Shown here piece after piece: positions 44,700 to 54,300 of a stretch of 64,000 nt of DNA. Each line of letters begins with the position of its first letter. Within the stretch, counting starts at the first letter, position 1. The DNA is taken from assembly GCA_017477505.1 (NCBI GenBank), contig JAFUVQ010000015.1:1-64000 (forward strand), given 5' to 3'. This DNA is from Eubacterium sp. (GTDB lineage Bacteria; Bacillota; Clostridia; Lachnospirales; Lachnospiraceae). Under the pieces are notes generated by a model. It was not told the DNA's origin, did no database searches, and worked only from the letters and a program-made list of their open reading frames with translations. Position numbers and translations under genes: made by a program.

Positions 44700-46205
44700 A
44701 TGGCAGATAAGACTCAGGCTAATATTGGATTTGAGAAGCAGATATGGGATGCAGCGTGTGTTCTTTGGGGACATATACCTGCGGCAGAATATAGAAAAGT
44801 TATTATAGGACTTATATTCCTTCGTTATGTGTCTACAGCATTTGAACGTAGATATGAAGAGTTGGTTGCTGAAGGTGATGGCTTTGAAGATGATCGTGAT
44901 GCCTATACTATGGAGAATATCTTCTTTGTTCCTGAAGAAGCTAGATGGAGTACTATTTCTTCAGCTGCCCATACTCCGGAAATTGGGAAAGTAGTAGATG
45001 ATGCCATGAGAGCTATCGAAGCAGAGAATAAAGTGCTTAAGGGCGTTCTTCCTATGAATTATGCAAACCCGGATCTGGATAAGCAGGTTCTTGGAGATGT
45101 GGTTGATATCTTTACAAATATGGATATGGGAGATGCTGAGGAAAGTCAGGATCTTCTTGGTAGAGTATATGAGTATTGTATAGCTCAGTTTGCAGAGGTA
45201 GAAGGTAAAGGTGGTGGAGAATTCTATACACCATCTAGTGTTGTTCGTACATTAGTTGAAATACTTAAGCCATTCTCTAATTGTAGAGTATATGATCCTT
45301 GCTGTGGATCAGGCGGTATGTTTGTTCAGAGTGCAAAGTTTATTAAAGCTCATACTGGAACTAGAGGAAATATATCGGTTTATGGTCAGGAAGCAAATGC
45401 CGATACCTGGAAGATGGCAAAGATGAATATGGCTATCCGTGGTATAGATGCAGATTTTGGGCCTCATCAGGCAGATACATTTACAAATGATCTTCATCCT
45501 ACACTTAAGGCAGACTTTATCCTGGCAAATCCTCCATTCAATTACCATCCTTGGAATCAGGAAAAACTGACAGAAGATAAAAGATGGAAGTATGGACTTC
45601 CTCCAGCAGGTAATGCAAACTATGCATGGATACAGCATATGATTCATCATCTTGCTCCTAATGGAAAGATAGGTCTCGTCCTTGCTAATGGTGCGTTATC
45701 TACACAGTCAAGTGGCGAAGGAGAGATTAGAAAGAAGATTATTGAAGATGATCTGATAGAAGGAATCATAGCTCTTCCTACACAGCTTTTCTATAGTGTT
45801 ACAATTCCTGTTACACTTTGGTTCATATCAAGAAATAAAAAGCAAAAAGGAAAAACTCTTTTCATAGATGCTAGAAAAATGGGGCATATGATTGACCGTA
45901 AGCATCGAGACTTTACGGATGAAGACATCATGAAGCTTGCTGATACATTCGAGTCATTCCAGAATGGAACACTTGAAGATGAAAAAGGTTATTGTTCTGT
46001 AGCAACACTTCAAGATATAGAAAAGCAGGATTATATTTTGACTCCAGGTAGATATGTAGGAATAGAAGAGCAGGAAGATGATGGAGAACCATTTGAGGAG
46101 AAGATGGCAAGACTTACATCAGAGCTTTCGGATATGTTTGAGAAATCTCATGAATTAGAAGATGAGATCAGAAGAAAATTGGGGGCGATAGGATATGAAT
46201 TATAA
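44700..46205 (+). CDS. hsdM: Type I restriction-modification methyltransferase subunit
   Basis: 501-aa N6-adenine methyltransferase of a type I system. SAM motif DPCCGSGG starts at D199 and the catalytic NPPF at N277. An N-terminal helical domain (IWDAACVLWGHIP...) and a C-terminal HsdS-binding part are typical. ATG at 44700 follows GTGAGG; a TTG 21 bases earlier is less likely. It overlaps hsdS1 by 11 bases. It methylates host DNA at the sequence selected by whichever HsdS is active. Confidence 0.95.
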   Translation: MADKTQANIGFEKQIWDAACVLWGHIPAAEYRKVIIGLIFLRYVSTAFERRYEELVAEGDGFEDDRDAYTMENIFFVPEEARWSTISSAAHTPEIGKVVDDAMRAIEAENKVLKGVLPMNYANPDLDKQVLGDVVDIFTNMDMGDAEESQDLLGRVYEYCIAQFAEVEGKGGGEFYTPSSVVRTLVEILKPFSNCRVYDPCCGSGGMFVQSAKFIKAHTGTRGNISVYGQEANADTWKMAKMNMAIRGIDADFGPHQADTFTNDLHPTLKADFILANPPFNYHPWNQEKLTEDKRWKYGLPPAGNANYAWIQHMIHHLAPNGKIGLVLANGALSTQSSGEGEIRKKIIEDDLIEGIIALPTQLFYSVTIPVTLWFISRNKKQKGKTLFIDARKMGHMIDRKHRDFTDEDIMKLADTFESFQNGTLEDEKGYCSVATLQDIEKQDYILTPGRYVGIEEQEDDGEPFEEKMARLTSELSDMFEKSHELEDEIRRKLGAIGYEL

Positions 46206-46737
46206 GTTAAAAGATATATGTTTAACAGTAACAGACGGTTCTCATTATAGCCCCAAGGGGGTAATCAATGGTTATCCTATGTTTTCTGTTAAAGATATGC
46301 TTGAATATGGATTTGAATATTCAAATTGCAAATGAATTAGTGAAGAAGATTTTGAAAAAATGAAAAATAGTGGATGTGTGCCACAAGAAGGAGATGTTTT
46401 AGTTGCAAAAGATGGAAGCTATTTGAAGGAAATATTTGTGTGTGAAAAAACGAAAGAAGAGGCAATTCTTTCTTCAATAGCAATATTTAGACCTAATCAA
46501 GATATAGTTACGCCATATTATTTGAACTACTTGTTAAAATCTCCAAGAGTATATAACTATATTTCTACCAATTGTGTGTCTGGCTCCGCTTTGCCTAGAA
46601 TAGTACTAAAGACATTTAAAGATGTTGAACTAGAAGTGCCTAATTTGGATATACAAAACAAAGTTGTTTCTATATTGAAAAGTTTAGATGATAAAATTCA
46701 ATGTAACTCGAGAATAAACGATTATTTAGCGGCTTAG
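46195..46737 (+). pseudogene. hsdS: hsdS1, first half, phase-OFF and with in-frame TGA
   Basis: Specificity subunit, first target-recognition domain. Reading starts at ATG 46195 (overlapping hsdM). Codon 47 at 46333-46335 is TGA, probably a CGA-to-TGA change, after which the frame continues without interruption to TAG 46735-46737. It carries TRD1 and the first part of the central conserved helix (RINDYL). It then hits Ala-Ala-stop directly after the recombination site. The second half lies inverted at 46734-47402. Thus the locus is currently truncated both by the invertible segment and by the nonsense codon; an internal ATG at 46360 could start a shorter product. Confidence 0.85.
46714..46728. 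repeat. Inversion site A (hsdS1, proximal)
   Basis: 15 bp ATAAACGATTATTTA coding I-N-D-Y-L in hsdS1. Its exact reverse complement is at 47388-47402. Site A is followed by GCGGCTTAG (Ala-Ala-stop). Confidence 0.85.
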
Positions 46738-47402
46738 ATGTCAAGGTTGGATACATCCAGTTCCCCTGACATCAGCTTAGGTAACAGTGTATCTCTCATT
46801 TCTGCAAGCGAATCGTTTTCAAGTTGGTTGTTAAGAATTTGCTTGAACATTGGTCCAGCTACAGAATGGAAACGGGATATCTCATCATAAGCAGGAATTA
46901 TAAACGGCATAGCCTTAATAATCTTAGAATTAACCGCAGTTGCTATTGAAGAAGTACTTCCCATCGTTTGATAGTTAAAATCCTTCAGATAGCAATAAAG
47001 ATATTCATTGATAAATGGCTTATCCGTTTTGAAATGGGCAATAGCCTCATTGGTGGTCATCTCACCATGTGTTATTGCAATTCTACCAACAGTAAGTTTA
47101 AAGCTTAAAAGGACTGTGTTGCTGGGAATGACTTTTATGTTGAACTTATCAACGGCCTCCTGAGTAAGCTGCTCGGAGCTTTTACAGATATAAGTTCCAC
47201 AACTACCCATATCTGAGATGGATACCCAAGTCACATCGGCCGGGTCGGTAGTAAACCATTGATGCTCCTTCCGGGGAGGAGTTTTACCAATAGCGATATC
47301 AAAGTATTCTTCTGCTCGGCACTCGCGACGTTGATCATTTGTTGTGGAAACGAACATTTCGCGATAAAGAGCTTGAACTTGCTGAAGTAAATAATCGTTT
47401 AT
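46734..47402 (-). CDS. hsdS: hsdS1 second half, inverted silent cassette
   Basis: On the minus strand, reading from site B (Y-I-N-D-Y-L-L-Q-Q) to TAA at 46734-46736: about 222 codons. It includes LQQVQALYREMF, a second TRD (NDQRRECRAEEYFDIAIGKTPP..., TWVSISDMG) and the conserved HsdS ending LMSGELDVSNLDI. It has no start codon or ribosome site of its own. After A-B inversion it would fuse in frame to the first half of hsdS1. The open frame extends to 47528 by chance. Confidence 0.85.
   Translation of the reverse strand: MNDYLLQQVQALYREMFVSTTNDQRRECRAEEYFDIAIGKTPPRKEHQWFTTDPADVTWVSISDMGSCGTYICKSSEQLTQEAVDKFNIKVIPSNTVLLSFKLTVGRIAITHGEMTTNEAIAHFKTDKPFINEYLYCYLKDFNYQTMGSTSSIATAVNSKIIKAMPFIIPAYDEISRFHSVAGPMFKQILNNQLENDSLAEMRDTLLPKLMSGELDVSNLDI
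47388..47402. repeat. Inversion site B (hsdS1, distal)
   Basis: 15-bp perfect inverted copy of site A. On the minus strand it is followed by CTTCAGCAAG, which continues the HsdS reading frame. Confidence 0.85.
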
Positions 47403-47433
47403 GTAAGAATGGATAAATGAAAGGACAGAATAT

Positions 47434-48477
47434 ATGTCTAAAAAGAATAAAAGTGAAATAACTGTTCGCTCGAGCGCGGCTGAGTATTTAACATATGTTG
47501 CATCAACAGGGGACAATCCACAGAACATAGAGATTCGTTATGAAGATGAAAATATATGGCTGACTCAGAAGGTTATGGCGAAGTTGTATGAGGTTACGGT
47601 TCCCACTGTTAACTATCATATAAATAAGATATTCAAGGATTCAGAACTTCAGAAGGATTCAGTTATTAGAAAATTTCTAATAACTGCCGATGATGGTAAA
47701 CCATATAATACAAATCATTATTCTCTTGAAATGATTATTGCAGTGGGTTTTAAGGTTAACTCTGAAAAAGCGGTACAGTTCAGAAAATGGGTGAACAACA
47801 TTGCCAAAGAATATACCATCAAAGGATGGGTTATGGATGTTGAAAGACTCAAAAGAGGTACATACTTAACAGACAAGTATTTTGAAGAACAACTCGAGCG
47901 AGTCAGAGAAATAAGGATAAGTGAAAGGAAATTTTATCAAAAAGTTACAGATCTTTATGCTACCGCTTTAGATTATGATAAAGATGCCCTTGCAACAAAA
48001 AGGTTTTATTCAACAGTACAAAACAAAATGCATTATGCTGTTCATGGGCATACGGCAGCAGAATTAATTGTTGAACGAGCGGATCATACCAAGGAACATA
48101 TGGGATTAACAACATGGGCAGATGCTCCCGACGGTAAGATAAGAAAAAGTGATGTAACCATTGCAAAGAATTACCTTAGTGAGTTCGAGATGGGGCAGTT
48201 AGAAAGAATGGTCACAGCTTATTTGGATTTTGCGGAATCAATGGCCGAAAGACATATTCCGCTTACGATGAAGGATTGGGAAACCCGTTTAAATGGTTTT
48301 ATAGAGATGTTTGAGTATGGTTTATTAAAAGATGCTGGAAAAGTATCTGCTGAAATAGCTAAGCTTCATGCTGAAAGTGAATTTGAGAAATATAGAGTAA
48401 TCCAGGATGAATTGTTTTTGTCTGATTTCGATAAGTATATGATAGAACTAGAAAACAAAGTTAAAAAGGACGAATAA
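47434..48477 (+). CDS. RhuM-family protein
   Basis: 347-aa protein of the virulence RhuM family: N-terminal DNA-binding-like region (NIWLTQKVMAKLYEVTVPTVNYHINKIF), then HYSLEMIIAVGFKVNSEKAVQFRKW, and a helical C-terminus with a conserved HTAAELI / HMGLTTW segment. RhuM genes are frequently inserted inside type I restriction loci, as here between hsdS and recombinase. Role in the locus is unknown; possible regulator or partner. RBS AAAGGA upstream. Confidence 0.85.
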   Translation: MSKKNKSEITVRSSAAEYLTYVASTGDNPQNIEIRYEDENIWLTQKVMAKLYEVTVPTVNYHINKIFKDSELQKDSVIRKFLITADDGKPYNTNHYSLEMIIAVGFKVNSEKAVQFRKWVNNIAKEYTIKGWVMDVERLKRGTYLTDKYFEEQLERVREIRISERKFYQKVTDLYATALDYDKDALATKRFYSTVQNKMHYAVHGHTAAELIVERADHTKEHMGLTTWADAPDGKIRKSDVTIAKNYLSEFEMGQLERMVTAYLDFAESMAERHIPLTMKDWETRLNGFIEMFEYGLLKDAGKVSAEIAKLHAESEFEKYRVIQDELFLSDFDKYMIELENKVKKDE

Positions 48478-48574
48478 GCACAATTATATCACAATAATAA
48501 CTCTATGGACGGCGGAGAAAATACTAGTGGACAGCCGTCTGTGTCGTTCTCTGGAAAAAGGAAGGAGAATTGAC

Positions 48575-49561
48575 ATGAAAGAAGAATTGATAAATGATAT
48601 TTTGCAACGTATGTTATCGAGTCTCGATAATATGCAAATGAGGCATCTGGAGCAAGTGCTTAAACAATCATTTCTTTATTATGATGTAATTGATACAGAG
48701 AAGAATATAGAAAAAGATGATACTGACGATATTGTAGAAAGGTTTATATCTGCTAAGAGGATAGAAGGTTGTTCAGAGAAAACATTGAAATATTATCAAA
48801 CTACAATTGATGCGATGGTAGTAGCTGTTAATAAGAATGTCCAGCGGATTCAAACAGAAGATTTACGTTTATATCTAACCCAATATCAAGAAAAACATAA
48901 GTCGAGTCGAGTGACAATCGATAACATTAGAAGAATTCTATCAAGTTTCTTTTCATGGATGGAGGATGAAGATTATATTATTAAAAGTCCAGTAAGACGC
49001 ATACATAAGATAAAAACTGCCAGTAGTATAAAAGAAACATATTCTGATGAAGAGTTAGAAAAAATGAGAGATAATTGTGAGGAATTACGTGATCTGGCGA
49101 TTATAGATATGCTTGCATCGACAGGGATGCGTGTTGGTGAAATGGTATTGCTTAATCGTGATGATATTAACTTTGCAGAACGTGAATGTGTAGTATTTGG
49201 TAAGGGCGATAAAGAACGGATAGTATATTTTGATGCAAGGACAAAATTGCATCTTCAGGAATATATAGATAGTCGGACGGATGATAATCCCGCATTGTTC
49301 GTAACACTTAGAGCTCCATATAAGCGTATACAAATAGGTGGCATTGAACATCGGTTACGAGAGATGGGAAAGCAGTTAAATATACAAAAAGTCCATCCGC
49401 ATAAATTCAGACGGACGCTTGCAACAATGGCTATTGATAAAGGGATGCCTATAGAACAGTTACAGAGGCTCTTAGGACATCAGCGGATAGATACTACATT
49501 ACAGTATGCAATGGTTAAACAAAGTAATGTAAAAATAGCACATAAGAAATACATTGGATGA
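48575..49561 (+). CDS. Tyrosine recombinase (candidate hsdS invertase)
   Basis: 328-aa integrase/recombinase; start 48575 follows AAGGAGAA. The N-terminal SAM-like core-binding domain runs to about residue 150. Catalytic residues are R186 (TGMRVGE), H276-x-x-R279 (HKFR), H302 (LGHQ) and Tyr311 (LQYAMV). Such XerC/PsrA-type enzymes invert hsdS segments in Streptococcus, Bacteroides and Mycoplasma. It lies between the two inverted site pairs and is the obvious candidate enzyme for both. Confidence 0.9.
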   Translation: MKEELINDILQRMLSSLDNMQMRHLEQVLKQSFLYYDVIDTEKNIEKDDTDDIVERFISAKRIEGCSEKTLKYYQTTIDAMVVAVNKNVQRIQTEDLRLYLTQYQEKHKSSRVTIDNIRRILSSFFSWMEDEDYIIKSPVRRIHKIKTASSIKETYSDEELEKMRDNCEELRDLAIIDMLASTGMRVGEMVLLNRDDINFAERECVVFGKGDKERIVYFDARTKLHLQEYIDSRTDDNPALFVTLRAPYKRIQIGGIEHRLREMGKQLNIQKVHPHKFRRTLATMAIDKGMPIEQLQRLLGHQRIDTTLQYAMVKQSNVKIAHKKYIG

Positions 49562-49573
49562 AAGGATGATTAT

Positions 49574-50725
49574 ATGAAACAAGTTGAATATCAATTTGAT
49601 GAGGTGGTAACACTCTTTGATAAGCAAAGGGTTCCTTTGTCATCAATGGAACGATCAAAGAGACAAGGTTCATATAGATATTATGGTGCACAGGGAATCA
49701 TAGATTATATTGACGATTATATTTTTGATGGAGAGTATATTCTACTTGCGGAGGACGGTGAAAACCTTAAATCGAATAAGCAAGACTTAGCACAGTTGGT
49801 AGATGGGAAATTTTGGGTAAATAATCATGCACATATTTTGCGAACAAAAGAAGTATGTCGACTGCGTTATTTCTACTTTTGGATTAATAGCAAAAATTTG
49901 ACGGAGTATGTGACTGGATCGGCGCAACCAAAACTGAGTCAGGGAAGCCTCAAAAAGATGATTATTCCACTTCCGACATTAGAAATACAGGATAAGATTC
50001 TAAGTATTATAACACCGATAGATGAAAAGATAAAGGAGAATGCTAGGGTAAACGATAATTTAACTCAACAAGCTCGTTCGTTGTATCAGGCTTGGTTTGT
50101 TGATTATGAGCCGTTTGGTGGCTCTGCTCCTTCCGATTGGTCAAATGTATCTCTAGGGCAGGTGGCCATAATGAAGACTGATAGCTGGTCTCCAGTCAAA
50201 AATCCGGATGATGTGGTAGAGCACTATAGTATCCCGGCATATGATGAGCAGTATTATCCAGTATTTGAAAGTGCCACGGATATCAAAAGCAATAAATACA
50301 TTCTTACACCGGACTCAGTAATGATATCCAAGCTGAATCCTGATACAAAGAGAATATGGCGGCCTATTTGTCTATCAGCAAATTCGGTATGCTCCACGGA
50401 GTTTATTGTCTATGAAGCAAGAAAGAACGACCAAAAGGATTTTATTTATTCGATTCTTGATAGCGTTCCTTTCTTTAACTATTTATGTGCTCACACCACA
50501 GGTTCAACGAACAGTCGCCAAAGAGCAACACCGAAAGCTACATTGGATTTTAGTTTTCAGTTGCCACCTGATAACGTAATTAAGGACTTTTGTCAGCTCG
50601 TAACTCCGATGTATGATCTGATAGCGTCCAACATTGTTGAAAACCAGTCATTAGCGCAAACAAGAGATAGTTTACTTCCACGCTTAATGACAGGTGAACT
50701 GGATGTTTCCAACCTCGACCTCTAA
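49574..50725 (+). CDS. hsdS: hsdS2, complete specificity subunit (phase ON)
   Basis: 383-aa HsdS with both target-recognition domains. TRD1 (about 1-150: YYGAQGIIDY..., SQGSLKKMIIPLPTLEIQDKI), central helix ARVNDNLTQQARSLYQAW, TRD2 (about 190-340) and the conserved ending LMTGELDVSNLDL. It selects the DNA target of the complex. Site C lies in the central helix; inversion with site D would replace the second half by Ala-Ala-stop. It starts 12 bases after the recombinase gene. Confidence 0.92.
   Translation: MKQVEYQFDEVVTLFDKQRVPLSSMERSKRQGSYRYYGAQGIIDYIDDYIFDGEYILLAEDGENLKSNKQDLAQLVDGKFWVNNHAHILRTKEVCRLRYFYFWINSKNLTEYVTGSAQPKLSQGSLKKMIIPLPTLEIQDKILSIITPIDEKIKENARVNDNLTQQARSLYQAWFVDYEPFGGSAPSDWSNVSLGQVAIMKTDSWSPVKNPDDVVEHYSIPAYDEQYYPVFESATDIKSNKYILTPDSVMISKLNPDTKRIWRPICLSANSVCSTEFIVYEARKNDQKDFIYSILDSVPFFNYLCAHTTGSTNSRQRATPKATLDFSFQLPPDNVIKDFCQLVTPMYDLIASNIVENQSLAQTRDSLLPRLMTGELDVSNLDL
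50050..50062. repeat. Inversion site C (hsdS2, proximal)
   Basis: 13 bp AAACGATAATTTA coding N-D-N-L in hsdS2; differs from sites A/B by one base. Inverted copy at 50731-50743. Confidence 0.82.
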
Positions 50726-50730
50726 GCCGC

Positions 50731-50743
50731 TAAATTATCGTTT
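50731..50743. repeat. Inversion site D (hsdS2, distal)
   Basis: Reverse complement of site C, five bases after the hsdS2 stop. On the minus strand it is followed by GCGGCTTAG, giving Ala-Ala-stop, exactly as after site A. Confidence 0.82.
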
Positions 50744-50758
50744 TGGAGAGAATGAAAT

Positions 50759-51373
50759 ATGGATAAAAAAGAACAGCTAATATCTTTGCATTATAAGAGC
50801 ATTATAGAAAATGTGTCTTTTGACGAATACGATATATTAGGCTTTTTGATTTTTTCAAGAAATACGATTAGAACTTATGGTTTATATTATTTGTTGGAGT
50901 TTGCTGATTTAATAGCTCATAGAGGTAGAGATCGTGGTGCAATAATGGATTCTATAAAAGGCGCACATGATAATTCTTATGAGACTCAAGAAGGAACAAA
51001 AAAGCTTAAAGGATATAACGGGATAACAAAAGATTGTTTAGAAATAGAATTAAGAAAGCTTTGTAAAATATTAGGGATAAAAACCTCTGATGAATCTATA
51101 TATGATATCATTCTTTGCATTTATTCATTAGCGCAGTTTTCAGAATATAAGAAGGAGCAAGTGAATGGTAAAGTATTGCTCGTTCAAACAAAGAATGGTT
51201 TGGGACTAACTACTGCAGAGGATTACCCGAGTGCCCCGTTTGTATGTTTTTCTATTCTGGACAATTGTAAGTTTAATATTGAATATAGTGGTGGATATAT
51301 AGATAAGCCGGTTGAAGCAGTAAGAGTCGATGGGCGACTTAGACTTAAAAACGAAGATGGATTTGTTATTTGA
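50759..51373 (+). CDS. Unknown protein embedded in the restriction operon
   Basis: 204-aa protein with no family recognised. The N-terminal two thirds looks helical (YDILGFLIFSRNTIRTYGLYYLLEF), with a conserved-looking RGRDRGAIMDSIKGAH motif. The C-terminal third is beta-like (GKVLLVQTKNGLGLTTAED). Lies between hsdS2 and hsdR and overlaps hsdR only at extended starts. Possibly an accessory, inhibitor or regulator of the R-M system; no function can be read from sequence. Confidence 0.75.
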   Translation: MDKKEQLISLHYKSIIENVSFDEYDILGFLIFSRNTIRTYGLYYLLEFADLIAHRGRDRGAIMDSIKGAHDNSYETQEGTKKLKGYNGITKDCLEIELRKLCKILGIKTSDESIYDIILCIYSLAQFSEYKKEQVNGKVLLVQTKNGLGLTTAEDYPSAPFVCFSILDNCKFNIEYSGGYIDKPVEAVRVDGRLRLKNEDGFVI

Positions 51374-51387
51374 AAAGAGGTGAAAAA

Positions 51388-54300
51388 ATGTCTGATTTCT
51401 ACACCGAAGCAAATTATGAGAATTCTCTCATAGAATTATTTCAAAATATGGGATACCAATATGCATATGGACCTGATATTGAAAGGGATTATAAGAGTCC
51501 TTTATATGATGATGTCCTTTTAGACTCATTATATAGACTGAATCCATCATTACCTGATTCGGCTATTCAGGATGCCCTGTATAAACTGAAGAACTTTGAA
51601 AATGGAACACTTGTGCAGAAGAATACAGTCTTCATGAATTATCTACAGAATGGTATAGAAGTAAGTTTCCATGATAAAGGAGAGACTAAGTCTGATATTG
51701 TTTATATTGTAGATTACGAAAATGTAGATAATAACAGTTTTATAGTGGCTAATCAGTGGACATTTATAGAGAATAGTAATAAGCGTCCGGATGTACTTCT
51801 ATTCTTAAATGGAATTCCGGTTGTCCTTATTGAACTTAAATCCCCTTCGAGAGAAGAGACAGATGCGTCGGAAGCATATCTGCAGATAAGAAATTATATG
51901 CAGGAGATACCTTCGATGTTTAACTATAATGCTATCTGCGTTATGAGTGATATGTCTATATCTAAGGCAGGAACTATCACTTCAGGTGAAGATAGATATA
52001 TGGAATGGAAAACAAAGGATGGTAATTATGAGAATACTCAGTATGCTCAGTTTGATACATTCTTTGAGGGGATATTTGAGAAGGGACGTTTTTTAGATAT
52101 CCTGAAGAACTTCATTTGTTTCAATGTAGAAGGAATAAATTCATATAAGATATTAGCTGGATATCACCAGTATTTTGCGGTTCGTAAGGCTATTGAAAGT
52201 ACTAAAAAGGCAGCTGCTGAGGATGGCGATGGAAAAGGTGGTGTATTCTGGCATACTCAGGGCTCAGGAAAATCTCTATCGATGGTGTTTTATGCTCATC
52301 TGCTTCAGCAGGCACTTAATAGTCCGACTATAGTTGTTATTACAGATAGAAATGATCTTGACGATCAGCTGTTCTCTCAGTTTGCAAGATGTAGTGACTT
52401 CTTGCGACAAAAGCCGGAACACGCTAACAGCAGAGAACATTTAATGACATGGCTAAATTCCAAGAAGGCTAATGGAATTATATTTACAACAATGCAGAAG
52501 TTTGAGGAGTCATCCACAGCTCTTTCGGATAGGAAGAATATTATTGTTATGGCAGATGAAGCCCATCGGAGTCAGTATGGTCTTACTGAAAAAATTAAGA
52601 TGGTTACTAATGAAGATGGTGAGCAGGAAGCTAAACGTGTAGTTGGTACAGCTCGTATAATCCGTGACTGTCTTCCAAATGCCACATTTATCGGATTTAC
52701 AGGAACTCCTGTTTCCTCAGCGGATCACAATACCAGAGCTGTGTTCGGAGATTACATAGATGTTTATGATATGACTCAGGCTGTAGAAGATGGTGCTACA
52801 AGACCTGTTTATTATGAAAGCCGTGTAGTAAAACTTAATCTTGATGAGAATACGATAAAGCTTATTGATCAGGAATATGACATGATCGAAGCAACTGATC
52901 AAGCTGATGAAGCTGTTATACAGAAGAGTAAGCAGACTCTTGGAAAGATGGAAGCTATCTTAGGAAATCCTCAGACTATTAATTCTCTTGTAAATGATAT
53001 TTTGGATCACTATGAGAATTATCGTGCTAATCTGCTTACTGGAAAGGCTATGATAGTTGCATATTCCAGAGGGATAGCTCTTGATATATATAATAAGATT
53101 CTTGAACTTAGACCGGGTTGGAAAGAGAAGGTTGCTTTAGTTATGACTGAAAGCAACAAAGATCCGGAAGAGTGGAGAAAGATTATAGGAAATAAGACAC
53201 ATAGGAATGAACTCGCAAAACAGTTTAAGGATAACAACAGTCCGCTTAAGATAGCTATAGTTGTTGATATGTGGCTTACCGGATTTGATGTTCCATCACT
53301 TGCTACTATGTATGTATATAAGCCTATGTCCGGTCATAATCTTATGCAGGCTATAGCAAGAGTAAACCGTGTATTTAAGGATAAAGAAGGTGGTCTGGTT
53401 ATTGATTATGTTGGTATCGCCAGAGCACTTAAGCAGGCTATGAATGACTATACGTCTCGTGATCAGAAGAATTACGGTGACACAGATGTTGCTAAGGTGG
53501 CTTATCCTAAGTTCCAGGAAAAACTTGAAGTTTGTCGTGATCTCCTGCACGAGTACAGTTACGAAGAATTCATGAATGGCTCTGATCTGGACAGAGCAAA
53601 AGTTATTACCGGGGCGGTGAACTATGTTGCAGCACCTGATAAAGAGGATATTCTTAAATCATTTATAAAAGAGGCTTACCTTCTTCATCAGGCATTATCA
53701 CTTTGTTCATCACTTACATCAGAATCTGAAAGACTTGAAGCTGCTTTTTTTGAGGCGGTTCGAGTTATGGCTAATCGTATTCTTATTGATGGCGGAAAGA
53801 GTAAGCTGTCACTTAAAGAACTTAATAGCCAGATAAATGAGCTTCTAAAACAGAGTATTAAGAGTGATGGAGTAATTAATCTGTTTGAATCAAAGGAAAC
53901 TTTTTCATTATTTGATCCAAAGTTCCTTGAAGAAATATCCAGGATGAAGCAGAAAAACCTTGCTGTAGAACTCCTAAAGAAACTTATAGCGGAGCAGATC
54001 GCTATTTATCGAAGATCAAATGTTGTAAAATCTGAAAAATTCAGTGAGATCATACAGCGCGTTATGAATCAATATCTAAATGGCCTTCTGACTAACCAGC
54101 AGGTTATTGATGAACTCATGAAACTTGCACAGGAGATTCAGGAGAGTAAGCAAGCTGGAAATGATATGGGACTCACAGATGAGGAACTGGCATTCTACGA
54201 TGCACTTACCAAACCGGAGGCAATAAAAGATTTTTATGAGAATGAGGAGCTGGTAGCTCTTACAAAGGAGCTTACAGAAACCCTTAGAAAGAATAAAACT

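Noticed and set aside
46333..46335. TGA in hsdS1 as selenocysteine or recoded stop
   Set aside because: The position is predicted to be Arg (CGA), there is no SECIS-like hairpin following, and neighbouring genes do not use TGA internally.
46734..47528. A complete 264-residue minus-strand gene
   Set aside because: The first 40 residues read through the recombinase site and rhuM leader and lack a ribosome site; only the part from site B is HsdS-like.
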